DNA of 64,000 bases from Zygaena filipendulae (taxonomy: Eukaryota > Arthropoda > Insecta > Lepidoptera > Zygaenidae): positions 1,270,001 to 1,334,000 of the forward strand of contig OU015649.1 of NCBI GenBank assembly GCA_907165275.2. Direction: 5' to 3'. A program made the translations under genes and the position numbers. The notes below the pieces were generated by a model, which was given only the letters and a program-made list of their open reading frames with translations, ran no database searches and had not been told where the DNA came from. This document shows positions 19,065 through 29,672 of this stretch, piece after piece (within the stretch, counting starts at the first letter, position 1; each line of letters starts with the position of its first letter).

Positions 19065-19356
19065 TAGAGTTGCCACCCGTACTATATTAAACAGTATCGT
19101 ACTATATTTCAGTCAATTGTACTACTACTATATATTATAGAAGAATTATATAGTACGAAAAATACTATATTTTTATCCCCAATTCAACTGTCGCACTTTT
19201 TTTTTATATTAACTGTGACTGGTCTAGAACGCTCCCGTAGCGCAGCACGGAGAAGTTCAGAACGAAACGCATACGCGGCCACAAAATGTCAACTGTCAAA
19301 CTAGCAATAATTTGTAGATGAATGCTGCCGGATTCATAAACAAGATGACAACCCTA
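19065..19356. mobile_element. Non-autonomous hAT-like element with 8-bp target duplication
   Basis: The ends are TAGAGTTGCCACC and (reverse complement) TAGGGTTGTCATC. Flanking octamers CTCGAGAG (19057-19064) and CTCGTGAG (19357-19364) agree at 7 of 8 positions. An 8-bp duplication with a TAGRGTTG end fits hAT. The 292-bp interior has no transposase. Confidence 0.78.
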
Positions 19357-19660
19357 CTCGTGAGTGTCGCAACGATAAAGGACCTCGATTTAATAAAATG
19401 GCACACTTCCTCGATGTGACCGTTGTTTTACTGTCATTTGCACTGCAACCGCTGGCAAAGGTCACAGTAAAGGACGCTAATTATAATAAACGCCATCTGT
19501 TATCCGAAACTGAAAAACAAATTTTAAAAGTGGCCAAATGATAGGTCTAAAGATCGTAATCCGTCATAGATTAGATGACTTTCCACTAGAGAGTCAAGAC
19601 CAATGAGTTGCAAACATTTGAATATTTCGGTTAAAAACAGACACCAGTCCAATATGACCT

Positions 19661-20001
19661 GAGACCGTATTTTTGAATCGCTCGAATTACTTTCGCACAC
19701 GGAATTGCAAGATTCGCTTGCGAATCTATACTAATATTATAAAGAGGTCATATTTATTTTTGTTTGTTTGTTACGATTTATATTAAAAACTAATGGACCG
19801 ATTTCAAAAATTCTTTCACCATTAGAATGCTACATTATCCCTGAGTAACATAGGCTATATTGTAACCCGAAATTCCCGCTGGAACTTCTAAATTACCGCG
19901 GTTAACAGCTAGTCCTTAGATATTTCTCATAAGTACATTCGCATGCGAAACTTGCTGTTCCGTGTGCGAAAGTGATTCGAACGATTCAAAAATACGGCCC
20001 C
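19661..20001. mobile_element. Palindromic GGGGCCG MITE, copy 1, interrupted by a Helitron
   Basis: The left arm (CGTATTTTTGAATCGCTCG, TTTCGCACACGGAATTGCAA) and right arm (CGTGTGCGAAAGTGATTCGA, ATTCAAAAATACGGCCCC) are inverted copies. The Helitron at 19725-19912 sits near the centre. Related to 30173-30364 and 30645-30792. Confidence 0.8.
19725..19912 (+). mobile_element. Non-autonomous Helitron nested in a MITE
   Basis: 5' end A/TCTATACTAATATTATAAAG, 3' end AACAGCTAG/T; the 188 bp are complete. The body phrase GGACCGATTTCAAAAATTC is shared with the copy at 28001-28448. Confidence 0.86.
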
Positions 20002-20739
20002 TCGGCGTTACTCTTCTACAAATTCACGCAGTTAGTCTATACTCTATGATATACTCGTAATTCACCGACGAAAAGGTTGTTTACCTTTGGCCTTTGCTAT
20101 CGTCAATAACGCTCGCAAGCATGACATGTTTGCAAATAAACTATACAAGGACAAACAATCGTTGCCCATTTATGATATTAATAACATTTTATTCCACTAA
20201 AACGGACGTACACTTGTTTATCTATATTTTTAAATGTGTTACAATATTGATTTTGCGTAATAAAATGAAGAAAGGCCACGAGCTTCTACGGGCTGTGAAG
20301 TGAACCGTTACAAACATCAAAGAGCGGAAAAACTTCGCACGCGGCGATGATCAAGGGAAACAGAAAAGCGTTACTTGTTTTCAACACTACTATACTTTGG
20401 ACTTCTGCTTTTTTCAGCTTTAATAACTTTTCTTTTTCTTCAAAACAACAAACGTTTCGATTGTTCGACGAACCGTTGCGAATGTGGGTCGAAACAATAA
20501 AAAAAAAAATCGATAGCCTTTCACTAAGTCGGCGATTTATGCCAACTACGACATCACCGGCCGGCTTATAAATATTTATTGTTATTGTCTGATAACATTT
20601 CACTATTTACAATTACAACTGAACACTGATTTGGTGTGTGCGTGATGACGACATGGACGGGCAACAATTAGTGTACGTAGGTATTGTAGACACGTGCCCG
20701 CCCCGTGCGCTGTGACGTCTAAGATACTACTTTTTATTA

Positions 20740-21003
20740 ATAATAATAATAATCCACTTCACAACACATAGATCTACTTGATCCCACACTAAGCTATAAG
20801 CTTGTGACGTGGAAATCAAGCAACACGTGGTATATACTACACATATTATTACATATATATTATACTATAGATACATATATACACAACCAGACTGGAAAAT
20901 GGAACCCTGTGTTCATCACACAAAGTCCACCCCCACCGGGAATCGAACCCGGAACCTCTTGATTAGCGGGCAGGCGTGGTGACCATTGCGCCAATCGGGT
21001 CGT
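20740..21003 (-). mobile_element. tRNA-derived SINE, family 1
   Basis: Read on the minus strand, the head has A-box-like TTGGCGCAATGG and B-box GGTTCGATTCC. The body contains GACTTTGTGTGATGAACACA, and the tail contains TAGCTTAGTGTGGGATCAAG and ends in an ATT repeat. The same element is at 60711-60957. No mature tRNA fold or CCA end, so not a tRNA gene. Confidence 0.88.
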
Positions 21004-21022
21004 CAATCGTATTAGGTAGGTA

Positions 21023-21571
21023 CTAGCTGTTCAAGGCGCGTCCGGTGCTCCGGCGCGCCTTTACTCGAGTCGGTCGCCTCCTGGGAGGGGAGGTCGCGGC
21101 GGGGGCGCGGATTTGCGACAGCGGTTCCCGTTCCCTCGCCGACACGCGACTTTGAAGGAGCACCGTGGAGTTTTAGCCGGTCGGAGCCCGGAATAACCAC
21201 CAACGGTGGGTGCTACGCGATGTCCTGTCTAATAGCGTTTCTCCACGTTAAAAAAAAGGTACTAGCTGTTCCCGGCCGGTCTCACCCGCGTCCGGAGGTC
21301 CCGCGGGAATTCCGGGATAAAAGCACCTACCCTTTATATTTTTCTGTAGGCCTAACGACGTGTAGTACCTACCTATGCAAAATTTAATGCAGTTTCATCC
21401 CCATTTTTTCGGAGTTCCTGCGTGAATTCCGGGATAAAAAGTACCATATGTTCTTTTCTGTACCCCTGACAACGTATACGCTAAACATCATGATGATCGG
21501 TTGAGCCGTTAAGGCGTGAAAGCGTATCAGACAGACAAAGTTACTTTGCGCATTTATAATATTAGTGTGGA
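21023..21571 (-). mobile_element. Helitron, two 3' modules, interrupted by a retroposon
   Basis: The minus-strand 5' end A/TCCACACTAATATTATAAAT is at 21571. The 3' tip CTAG occurs both at 21023 and, as part of a duplicated target, at 21262. Two copies of the GAATTCCGGGATAAAA module lie inside. The segment 21033-21257 is a later insertion. Confidence 0.82.
21033..21257 (+). mobile_element. GC-rich retroposed sequence with poly(A) and 14-bp target duplication
   Basis: GGTACTAGCTGTTC occurs at 21019-21032 and again at 21258-21271. Between them are 225 bp, much more GC-rich than the flanks and ending in A(8). This is the signature of LINE-mediated retroposition. The source may be a 5'-truncated R1-like LINE 3' untranslated region, but I cannot confirm it. 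Confidence 0.7.
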
Positions 21572-21899
21572 TATGTTATTTCTAAAATATTTTTAAAGAA
21601 CCTCGAAACCTTAAGTTCATTAATATTCGACCACTTTTTATATAACTTAAAAAATATTGTCTATATTTATATGTATAAATAATTGGTATCTCATTACTTA
21701 ATTAGAATAACGTATTGTCCGCAAGATTTTTGTGGCATTTGTTCATTAGGTACTTTTTGTGAGGCCGTTCCTTTTTTATTTTTTAACAGAATCTATCGAA
21801 CAAACAAAACAATTAACCGTCGTAAAGATATATTTTAAAAGCACCCATAACATCTATATGACTTTTCCGCGGTGTGTTTTGTTTACAATCACCAGTGTT

Positions 21900-21946
21900 G
21901 CCGGGTTGTCTATTTGTGTAATGATTACACAAATAGACAACCCGGC
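21900..21946. repeat. Perfect 47-bp palindrome
   Basis: GCCGGGTTGTCTATTTGTG continues into AAT, then one central G at 21923, then the exact reverse complement to 21946. The arms are 23 bp without mismatch. CAGTGTTGCC at the left resembles an insect hAT terminus. Confidence 0.9.
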
Positions 21947-22299
21947 GAGTCATTGCCAGTATAAGTTAAGTAACACACCAATATATGTATATAAATGTTA
22001 TGTAATCAAAACAAGAAAAGTGGAACTGAATGTATTTAGGTATAATAAATATGTAATGGTCTTTTATTTTTTTGAAAGTGGAACTCGTAGCTCGCACCGC
22101 TTCGCGCTTGCAGAGCGCCCAGTCCCAGTTACTCGTTCAAGTTAACTTGCGCGACGGCATTTTAGGTGCCAGGTCGATGTCAAAACCACTGTATCAATTA
22201 ATTAGCCTGTTTCAAACGCAATTTGGAGCTCGTTAAACGCTCATTAGTATTTATGATAGCCCGATAAGCGATGTGTATATAGTATACAATAATAATACA

Positions 22300-22437
22300 A
22301 CAATATTATAAAATAAATCAAATCAAATATTCTTTATTCTTACCATAATAAGAATAATAAATACATAGTGAGGTACCTAACTAAAACAGGCAACAAAGGG
22401 CGGCCTTATTGCTTAAAAGCAATTTCTTTCCGGCAAC
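22300..22437 (-). mobile_element. LINE 3' tail
   Basis: On the minus strand it reads CCGGAAAGAAATTGC, GCAATAAGGCCGCCC, TTTGTTGCCTG, then AATAAAGAATATTTGATTTG. The same tail lies on the plus strand at 33138-33258. Confidence 0.7.
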
Positions 22438-22448
22438 CACAACTACAA

Positions 22449-22699
22449 TCTTATAATTACGTGTCACGTTGTTTGTCCGCGATGGACTCCGGAACTACTG
22501 AACGGATTTTGATAAAATTTTGCAACCATTTATAATATGGTCCAACTTAAAAGATAGGCTATTTTTTATCCCGAAATTCCCGCGGGAACTCCGGAATTAA
22601 TGCGGGGAACTGCTTATCACCGTAAACTACAGCATTTTTTCCCGGAATTCCCGCGAGAACTCCGAAATTACCGCGGATGAAATCGCGGGGGACAGCTAG
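22449..22699 (+). mobile_element. Non-autonomous Helitron, CACGTG subfamily, duplicated 3' module
   Basis: 5' end A/TCTTATAATTACGTGTCACG, 3' end GACAGCTAG/T. Two GGAATTCCCGCG modules are separated by GGGAACTGCTTATCACCG, as in 12968-13255. Confidence 0.86.
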
Positions 22700-23063
22700 T
22701 GATAATATAAAAATCAAATTAAGTATCGACGTGGAGGATGTGTTAATGTCCAACCATTATCATCACTTTCTGGATGCCCTGCCCCTTTCTGATTATAGGT
22801 ACTCATTTTCTCCGTAAAAACTAAAAACAAAAATTTTCTAATTTCTGTCTAAGTAGCTATACTTAATTACTGCATGCGTCACGCAAAAACTACTGAACAT
22901 AATTGAAAGGGGTTTTCACAGATGACGCTGATAATGTCTACGCAAAGGGTCCATCGCAGTCGGTTCACGGAACGAGCAGATATTACAGACAAATCGAAGT
23001 TTGAAATGTAAAGTCAATTCCTCGTTTTCGTAAAAGTCAGTCACTTCATGTAAACTTGTGTAA

Positions 23064-23289
23064 TCCTTACTATTATAAACAAACGTTGTAGATAAATAAT
23101 AAATAATAATAAAATAAGTGTGAAAGTGAGTTTGTTTGTTTGTTTGTTACGCTTTCACGCCTCACGGCTCACCCGATCATCATACACACGTTTTCAGGGG
23201 TACAGAAAAGGGCATGGGTAACTCCTTTTTGTCCCGGAATCCGCGGGATCTCAGAAATCAACGCGGGTGGAAGCGCGGGGCACTGCTAG
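23064..23289 (+). mobile_element. Non-autonomous Helitron, GCTTTCACG-type subfamily
   Basis: 5' end A/TCCTTACTATTATAAACAAA, 3' end ACTGCTAG/T. An AATAAT-rich insert separates the terminus from GTGAAAGTGAGTTTG. Confidence 0.8.
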
Positions 23290-23448
23290 TTGTTTATTTA
23301 TACATAAGAGGTAGGTACAACGCACATTTTATATTGGTCGTAAAATTGTGAACGAACGATTGAATTTCATGAATAGGTAAGCGCCAGTTTATCGACTCGA
23401 TTAATTCTCTCCGAAACGGTAGGTGTAGTCATTAGATGTTATCGTAGA

Positions 23449-23517
23449 CTAGCTGTTCCCCGCGGTTTCACCCGCGTTAGTTTCGGTGATCTCGCGGGTA
23501 TTTCGAGATAGAGTCCT
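23449..23517 (-). mobile_element. Helitron 3' part cut by a MITE
   Basis: It keeps CTAGCTGTTCCCCGCGG and the module up to TCGAGATAGAGTCCT, where the GGGCCC element begins. The other half was not found beyond that element. Confidence 0.65.
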
Positions 23518-23740
23518 GGGCCCTTATTCACTATGACCAACAACATTCCTTGCCCATAACGCGCGTCCCAAAAACACATATCCAAACGTTCCAGGTGAGA
23601 AAATACTAGAAATTTATATTCTGTATGCCATAAAAAACGTAAATATTATGTTTTTTGAAAGTAAAACTTTTTTGAGAACGAGGGAAGACATTTTTTGCAG
23701 CGTCTTATCTTAACGCGGCGTGTTATGGTCACAGTGAACC
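23518..23740 (-). mobile_element. GGGCCC-ended MITE, copy 1
   Basis: The left end GGGCCCTTATTCACTATGAC matches the inverted right end of 30384-30650. Inner phrases GCCCATAACGCGCGTCCC and CAGCGTCTTATCTTAACGC are shared. The right terminus is eroded (GGTCACAGTGAACC). Confidence 0.7.
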
Positions 23741-23991
23741 TGATAAGGTACATGCCAAACACGATGAACTCGGTTAAATCGGTTAAATCAAGGCAGGCAA
23801 GCGCGTAACAACTAATATTAATTGTATATGCATATTATGATATGTAACAGACGAGCAAGTAAAACACGGCAAGTAATAATTACATGTGTACCTAGGTAAA
23901 CATGTAATTACTATGTATGTATGCCTCTCCAGCCACCGTGGTAAATACATTCTACTGTGTTCCTAAGACATCTTGTTTTTATATTTTTTTT

Positions 23992-24383
23992 TTCATTACT
24001 CATACTCGGAAAGTAGGTCTGAAGTTGCCTGAGAAGCGGGTTGAAAGTAACACTTTTCAGCCCTAGGGAGAATCGCTTTCAACTGACAGCTGAATACTGC
24101 AGAAACTCAAGTTTTTTTTTATGTCATAGGGGGCATACTTACTGGCCAGTAGCACACCTAATGGTTGATTTATGTAAAATAAAATTCACTCATTTTTTTC
24201 TTTAGCTAATTCCTATTTTTATTTTGACTTTCCTTGCATTCGTAATGAAAAGCACAGTGTTATCCTCGGGAGAAAGACTTATTTAGTCCCTCGATCTGTT
24301 GGCGAACTCGCTACGCTCGGGCGCCAAACCCCGTCTCGGGACTAAATAAGTTACTTTCACCCCTAGGATAACAATGTACTATT
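23992..24383 (-). mobile_element. Hairpin-carrying repeat, copy 1
   Basis: Inverted, shortened copy of 55483-56092. Shared blocks are GGAAAGTAGGTCTGAAGTTG at one end and the hairpin 24261-24375 at the other, where CTTATTTAGTCCC pairs with GGGACTAAATAAG around a GC-rich loop (GGGCGCCAAACCCCG). Confidence 0.75.
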
Positions 24384-24619
24384 TTTCTTCATAATAATTA
24401 GAAGGGTGCGAAAGTAAACCACAGCTAGAACATAGTGAATTTTAATGACACACTTTACTTCAACTACAAACTTTACCTTTAGACCCAAAGACATTCTATA
24501 TACTTAAAACATCATTGTTTAGACCTCTATAGTATAGGCGCGATGGCAGACAGGCTGACACGTGGGCATACCTACATACCCATTCTCAAGCGATCAAGTC
24601 GCATGGCTACTATGCTTAG

Positions 24620-25386
24620 GTATAATATATGTAAACAGTGTGAAACAAATATTTACCAAATATTCACCCAGAGAGAAAATAAAATATACAAACTAGAGAG
24701 GTAATCTAGACGGGGAAGGCGCGCCACGATAATGAGCAAATGCTCATAACTTAGTTTCTTTGCTGGCATGCCAAATAATCATTTTACAGTATTCCCCACA
24801 CACTGTCAATTGTATTGTATATATGTCAATATGTAACCAAATGGCGATTATACGAGCTTTTATTCAACTTGAACGTTCATAAGTTCATTGACAAAATTGC
24901 AAGTGCCGCTGGTTTAGGCTCGTTATTATATTCTCATGAGTACCTTGAACCTTCCATTACACATTATAAAACTTAATTAAATAAAAATAATTTTCATTTC
25001 GTTACGTTACTGAATGTTTAACGTTGTATGCGAAAATCAGTCGACGACACAGCAGGTTTTCATTCTGAGCTGTGGCCATTTTTTATCACTTCTGTGGGTT
25101 TGTCAGTGACCGCACACACGGCTCTAGGGTTCAATAGTCGAGTCGCACGACAAATTACACTCGTGTCCCAGATAGTCTCGTGACGCACTTCCCCCTTTCC
25201 CCCCCCCCCGCCCTCCACCCAGTGCCGCCCATCGTTATCGATACTATAAGACCAACCGGTGACCGTAGGTGCGGCCAGTGTTGTTCTCATCAAATAAAGT
25301 AGTCGAGTTGATAAGCAATCGAAAATGTTGACACTTGTACGGCAAAAGTCCAACCCTATGATATTGCACTTTAATGGACGACACAA
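24620..25386. other. No gene recognised
   Basis: AT-rich with a poly-C run near 25198-25210. A minus-strand open frame (25060-25386) crosses that run as poly-Gly and looks fortuitous. Confidence 0.5.
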
Positions 25387-25389
25387 TAA

Positions 25390-25546
25390 GGCCTTTTGCA
25401 GATTATAAGAAATTTTCTTGTCTTATAAGAAATGTCTTGTAACATCATCATCACATCCAGTCGCTTTGGTTGTTATATGGGACCGTACATATTACAAGAA
25501 ATGTCGGATAACACACGCGAAAATGTCTTATAATGTACAAAAGGCC
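25390..25546. mobile_element. Harbinger-like MITE with TAA target duplication, copy 1
   Basis: Ends GGCCTTTTGCAGATTATAAG and (reverse complement) GGCCTTTTGTACATTATAAG. TAA flanks both sides (25387-25389, 25547-25549). The 3-bp TWA-type duplication suggests PIF/Harbinger. The interior (CCAGTCGCTTTGGTTG) recurs at 51904-52361. Confidence 0.78.
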
Positions 25547-25654
25547 TAACGGCACGAGACCGGCTGGGAGCCGATTGCGATATTTTCAACAAAAACAAAA
25601 CCACAATCAAAAACGTTACGGCTAGCACATTTTGGTACTAAATAAGTATTTATA

Positions 25655-25934
25655 TACATATAAATTCGAATGTAAGTTTGTTGTTAGGCTTTCACGCCCT
25701 ACTCAACCGGTCATCATGGAATTTCGCATATAACTAGGTCGTAAAGGGTACTTGGATGGATGGATGGATGGATGGATGTTTGTTACTCTTTCACGCAAAA
25801 ACTACTGAATGGATTGAAATGAAACTTTACAATAACATAGCTTATACATCAGATTAACACATAGGGTACTTTTTATCCCGGAATTCCCGCGGGAACTCTG
25901 AAATTAACGCGGGTGAAACCGGGGGCACAACTAG
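25655..25934 (+). mobile_element. Composite Helitron (two 5' halves in tandem)
   Basis: The first half (AAGTTTGTTGTTAGGCTTTCAC to CATAACTAGGTCG) is of the GCTTTCACG type. A GGAT microsatellite follows, then the 4784-4998 type body and the 3' end CAACTAG/T. The leading TC terminus is unclear. Confidence 0.65.
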
Positions 25935-25999
25935 TTAAAGATAAATGCGCTTTTCGTTTTGAAAATAGCTTGAGGAAAGGTAAGTTTTGTTTTTTGAAA

Positions 26000-26990
26000 C
26001 GTATAGTCATCTATTAATACGACCGCATAACAGAGAGCAACGCATTAATATTAAACATTTGTATCAATTTCTCAATAGAAACTTTATTGCCCTAAAAAAA
26101 TAACACGATCCAACTGGGCGTGCAAGAATAAGCTTTATAACCGAACAATAATGATCAGAATCATTGTGCAAGGTCGTGTCAGTGACCGAGTTGCGACCAG
26201 CTCGTTCAGTGCAGGTGAAAGGAGGACTTCCCTTGACGGGTGTCGAGACAGAAACCAGATGCATTCGATCATCGATGGCAAGACGAGGAAGTTGATCTTT
26301 ATCTGGACTACTGATTGATTCAAGAGTCCAATTGCTATTGCACACCGTTGATAAAAAGTTGATACCTACTTCGTTTTAAACGCTTTTGGTATGAATTATA
26401 ATAACAAAGTTTACAGTTTTTCAGTATGTTTACACGTGTGAAACCGCGGGCACCAGCTACTAGCTATTGCCTACTGTATAAATAAATGAAATTATAATAA
26501 ATCGAGAAAATTATGCATTTTTCTCAGATACTTTATTTCAAGTTTGCAGTGACCACGTGGTAACACCCGCCACGTTTCCGCTTCCTTGTACTACCCATCC
26601 GCGATGACACTGCAGTTGGTACTGAGGACCAATTCTAACTATACTATAATACCTATACAAGCTTTTCGCACGACGTTTTGCGTTAGATTTCTGTCGACGG
26701 TCATATAAGTTGCGGCGCTTTTTTAAAGCGCGATACCTACAGAAAATTTACGGGGTGCGGAAAATCGTAATGAATCCTTTACTTACATAATTCGACATGA
26801 CACTAGTTGTATATATAATTTGAGTAAGGCGTTTGGTGAACTTTACGACATTAACCCCATACACAAATTCCGCTTAGTCACCTGCAACAACTGCAGAGAA
26901 TGACCCAGAAGTATATTTACAATAAAGATGATCTATAACTAAAGTTATGTTATCAAAAAGTTTCACTTTGTACTAGATCGTCTACACACA
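26000..26990. other. No gene recognised
   Basis: A minus-strand open frame (26064-26345) reads ESISSPDKDQLPRLAIDDRM and later CTERAGRNS. It resembles no family I know and lacks supported splice sites. A Helitron-like scrap (GTGTGAAACCGCGGGC) lies near 26436. Confidence 0.4.
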
Positions 26991-26997
26991 CTGCTAC

Positions 26998-27297
26998 GTG
27001 CACTCAAATTGTTTTTTTATCGACACATATTTTAGAGAAGACGTGTCACGCCCATCACTAAACATCGGAGCCAAGGATGAAATCGTAAAATGGTCCATAT
27101 ACCGCGGGGCACGTGCAATCAAGATGAAAACGATCACTTGTGACGAGATCAGTCAACAGGCAGTAGCTATAGCAGAAGCTACACACATCGCGTGCGCAAA
27201 CAATAAAGCTATTAATTTCTTAGCCAATAACACGTTGGCTGGTGCAATACGTCGCGTCGTCGTCAAAAAAAAAGGCTTAAGAGGCTCCATACTCTAG
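26998..27297 (+). other. Unrecognised open reading stretch of about 99 codons
   Basis: It opens from a GTG, not an ATG (first Met codon near 27125), reading SRPSLNIGAKDEIVKW and DEISQQAVAIAEATHIACAN before a TAG. Residue use looks protein-like, but there is no known domain and no supported exon structure. AATAAA lies about 85 bases after the stop. Confidence 0.2.
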
Positions 27298-27417
27298 TAT
27301 ATGTACATAAAATCATCCACACTCGACTCACTTGAAAGTCAAAGGAGGAATTTTAAGTTTTCTTATTGTATATATTTTTTGCAATAAATGGTTTTTTATT
27401 TATTTATTTATATTTCA

Positions 27418-27605
27418 CTACGTGTCCCCGAGGTTTCATAGGCGGTAATTTGGGAGTTGCCGGGGTAATTTCGGGATAAAAAGTACCCTATGTCCTTCTC
27501 TGTACCCCTGAAAACGTGTAGGCAAACTTTCATGGTGATCGGGTGAGCCGTTAAGGCGTGAAAGCGTAGCAAACAAACTCACTTTCGCAATTATAATAGT
27601 AAGGA
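27418..27605 (-). mobile_element. Non-autonomous Helitron, GCTTTCACG-type subfamily
   Basis: Minus-strand 5' end A/TCCTTACTATTATAATTGCG. The 3' terminus has mutated from CTAG (CACTACGTG). The body is complete, including CCCTGAAAACGTGTAGGC. Confidence 0.78.
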
Positions 27606-28000
27606 TTATAATTATATCCGAAAATCAAAACTAGAATTACGCAGTATTTTATATGTACGTGGGTCAAATTTTTGGGCCCTTGTTCACATTTTTTTACTTA
27701 CATCACAATAAGGAAAACTTACAACTAAATATTGCCTTTAAATTACCAAATTATTCTTTAAAAATCATCTTATACAATGATTTTTTCGTACTCGAGAAGA
27801 GCATGTTATACACGGTCTGATTAACAAAGGGACAGTGAAAATAGGCGATATCACCCCGAAAAATAGTCGTACATTATAACAAACCGACTTTAATTTTTAT
27901 AAAATAACCATAAAATAACATGAAAACGGGGTGGAAACCTAAAAAAATATCAGAAGCTATTAGAAATAAACTCTTCTTGAAACATAACATTATCTCTACG

Positions 28001-28448
28001 TCTATTTTATACTTATAATATTATAAAGAGAAAAGATTTGAATTATTTGTTTGTTTGTTACGATTCAATTGGTATTGGTCAAATAACTTTTTTAAGTATT
28101 TTAACACTAACCATCTGAAGTCTACCTAATGTCAAATGTTAACGTAAGCGAATCTCTTTTTTTCTCTATTAAGCAAGTGGTGTTTGCCTGTAATTGGGTA
28201 AATACTCTAACATGTTAAATACCTGTTGTATAAATTTTTACCTAGTAGTATTGTACCTGTTGGCAAACCTAATAAATAAAATAAAATTAATAAAATTTAA
28301 CTCAAAAACCGCAGGACCGATTTCGAAAATTCTTTCGCCATTTGAATGCAGCATTATCCCCGAGTAACATAGGCCATATTGTATTAACTCGAACTCCCGC
28401 GAGAACTTTGAAATTACCGCGGGTGAAAGAATCGCGGAGAAAAGCTAG
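28001..28448 (+). mobile_element. Helitron interrupted by a LINE tail
   Basis: The 5' half contains ACTTATAATATTATAAAGAG and TTGTTTGTTACGATT. The 3' half resumes at CTCAAAAACCGCAGGACCG and ends AAAGCTAG/T. The segment about 28077-28285 between them ends CCTAATAAATAAAATAAA and looks like a LINE or SINE 3' tail. Confidence 0.7.
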
Positions 28449-28754
28449 TACAAATTAAAACAACGTTACCGACTGAGACTTGTCTTGCCAGCTTTTAATT
28501 ATTTTTTGTCTCCGGAACGACTTAACGGATGTTCATCCTGTTTGCTATGTATGTATGTATGTATTGCATAGGTAATCTATATACCTACTAACTACGAGTA
28601 TCTATATTCGATATTTACTATAATAAAAGAGTATAGAATCCGCGATTCTGTACATTGAGTATTTTTAACAAAAATTGTCAGGGTTAAAAGAACAGTGACC
28701 AACCACAAAAAGAAAGAATTTTTGATATTCTTATGACTTATCTGTCTGTCTGTT

Positions 28755-28956
28755 CATCCGGTTTCCACAACCCCGCAGGGCACAGCTAGTTATAAATAAG
28801 AGAGTTTATTTGTTTGTTTGTTGTTAAACTTTCACGCCCTAACGGTTCTACCGATCATGATGAAATTAGGCATACACGTTGTCAAGAGTATTTTTATCTT
28901 GGAATTCCCGCGGGATCTCCGAAATTAACACGGGTGAAACAGCGGGAAACAGCTTG
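28755..28956 (+). mobile_element. Two adjacent Helitron pieces
   Basis: A 3' stub (CCCGCAGGGCACAGCTAG, ends 28789) is followed by a GCTTTCACG-type copy (about 28800-28956) whose terminus is mutated to CAGCTTG/T. Confidence 0.65.
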
Positions 28957-28961
28957 TACAA

Positions 28962-29148
28962 AATAAAAACGAAAGTTCAAGTGACTATACATGAAATTTC
29001 AAAAACTACGTAACCCATGAAGCTGAAACTTGACAGGCAGGTAGATAATAATTACATTTATGGAGGGTAGAAGTCAGCTCGGAACGTATTTCACGGAGTT
29101 CCCGCGGGAACTACCAAATTAACGCGATCGAAACCGCATGGAAACTAG
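28962..29148 (+). mobile_element. Helitron, TTGACCTATGAA subfamily
   Basis: The body has GAAATTTCAAAAACTACGTA and ATGAAGCTGAAACTTGACAG; the 3' module has GAGTTCCCGCGGGAACTACC and ends AAACTAG. The 5' half is unrelated to the other subfamilies. Confidence 0.65.
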
Positions 29149-29439
29149 CCGAGTAATAAATAAATGTAATTTAGTACTCCAATAGGAAACAGGATACTTT
29201 TCATTACACGGAAAATGGTACCGAAATCCACTCTATGTCGAAACAGTAAAATAAAATTAGTTTTAGATACCTACTACCTGTAGAGCCAGAAAAAATTGAT
29301 TTATCAAGTCTTTTCATCATGAACAATATTGTTTGTAACAAAAACGAGCGAAAATGATCAATTGAGGGATTGGGAGGGGGCGGCTGTGCCCCTTCGCCCC
29401 GGGGTGAGAGTATAACGTGAGCCAGGCTGAGGTGTCTTG

Positions 29440-29575
29440 CCCTGAGCACTCATTCACTATGACCTGCATGACACGGCGCGTTAAAATAACGCGCCATACA
29501 ATTTGTTTTTTCCTTGTGCCCAAACAAGTGTCACTAAAAATGTGTTTACAACGTCTCATCTATATTCTATACAAA
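29440..29575 (+). mobile_element. GGGCCC-type MITE fragment
   Basis: It keeps CATTCACTATGACC, GTTTTTTCCTTGTGCCC and TTTACAACGTCTCATC, matching one side of 30384-30650. An opposed end (GTAGTGAATAAGGGC) lies at 29973-29987. Confidence 0.55.
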
Positions 29576-29672
29576 CTGTCCCCCGCGGTTACACCCGCGG
29601 TAATTTCGGAGTTCCCGCGGGAACTCCAGGATAAAATATAGATATAAACGCGCAGGTGAAACCGCGGTAGTA
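29574..29672 (-). mobile_element. Helitron 3' module fragment
   Basis: CTGTCCCCCGCGGTTACACC and GGAGTTCCCGCGGGAACTCC are intact. The next part is a short opposed piece (GGTGAAACCGCGG), so this is a rearranged fragment. Confidence 0.6.

Noticed and set aside
20930..21000. tRNA gene (minus strand)
   Set aside because: A and B boxes are present, but the sequence continues into a conserved SINE body and tail found again at 60711-60957, so it is a SINE head.
21012..21203. Minus-strand 63-codon frame
   Set aside because: It spans the target duplication and the GC-rich retroposon; no homology recognised.
21759..22145. 128-codon plus-strand gene
   Set aside because: It reads through the perfect palindrome 21900-21946; low-complexity residues, no domain.
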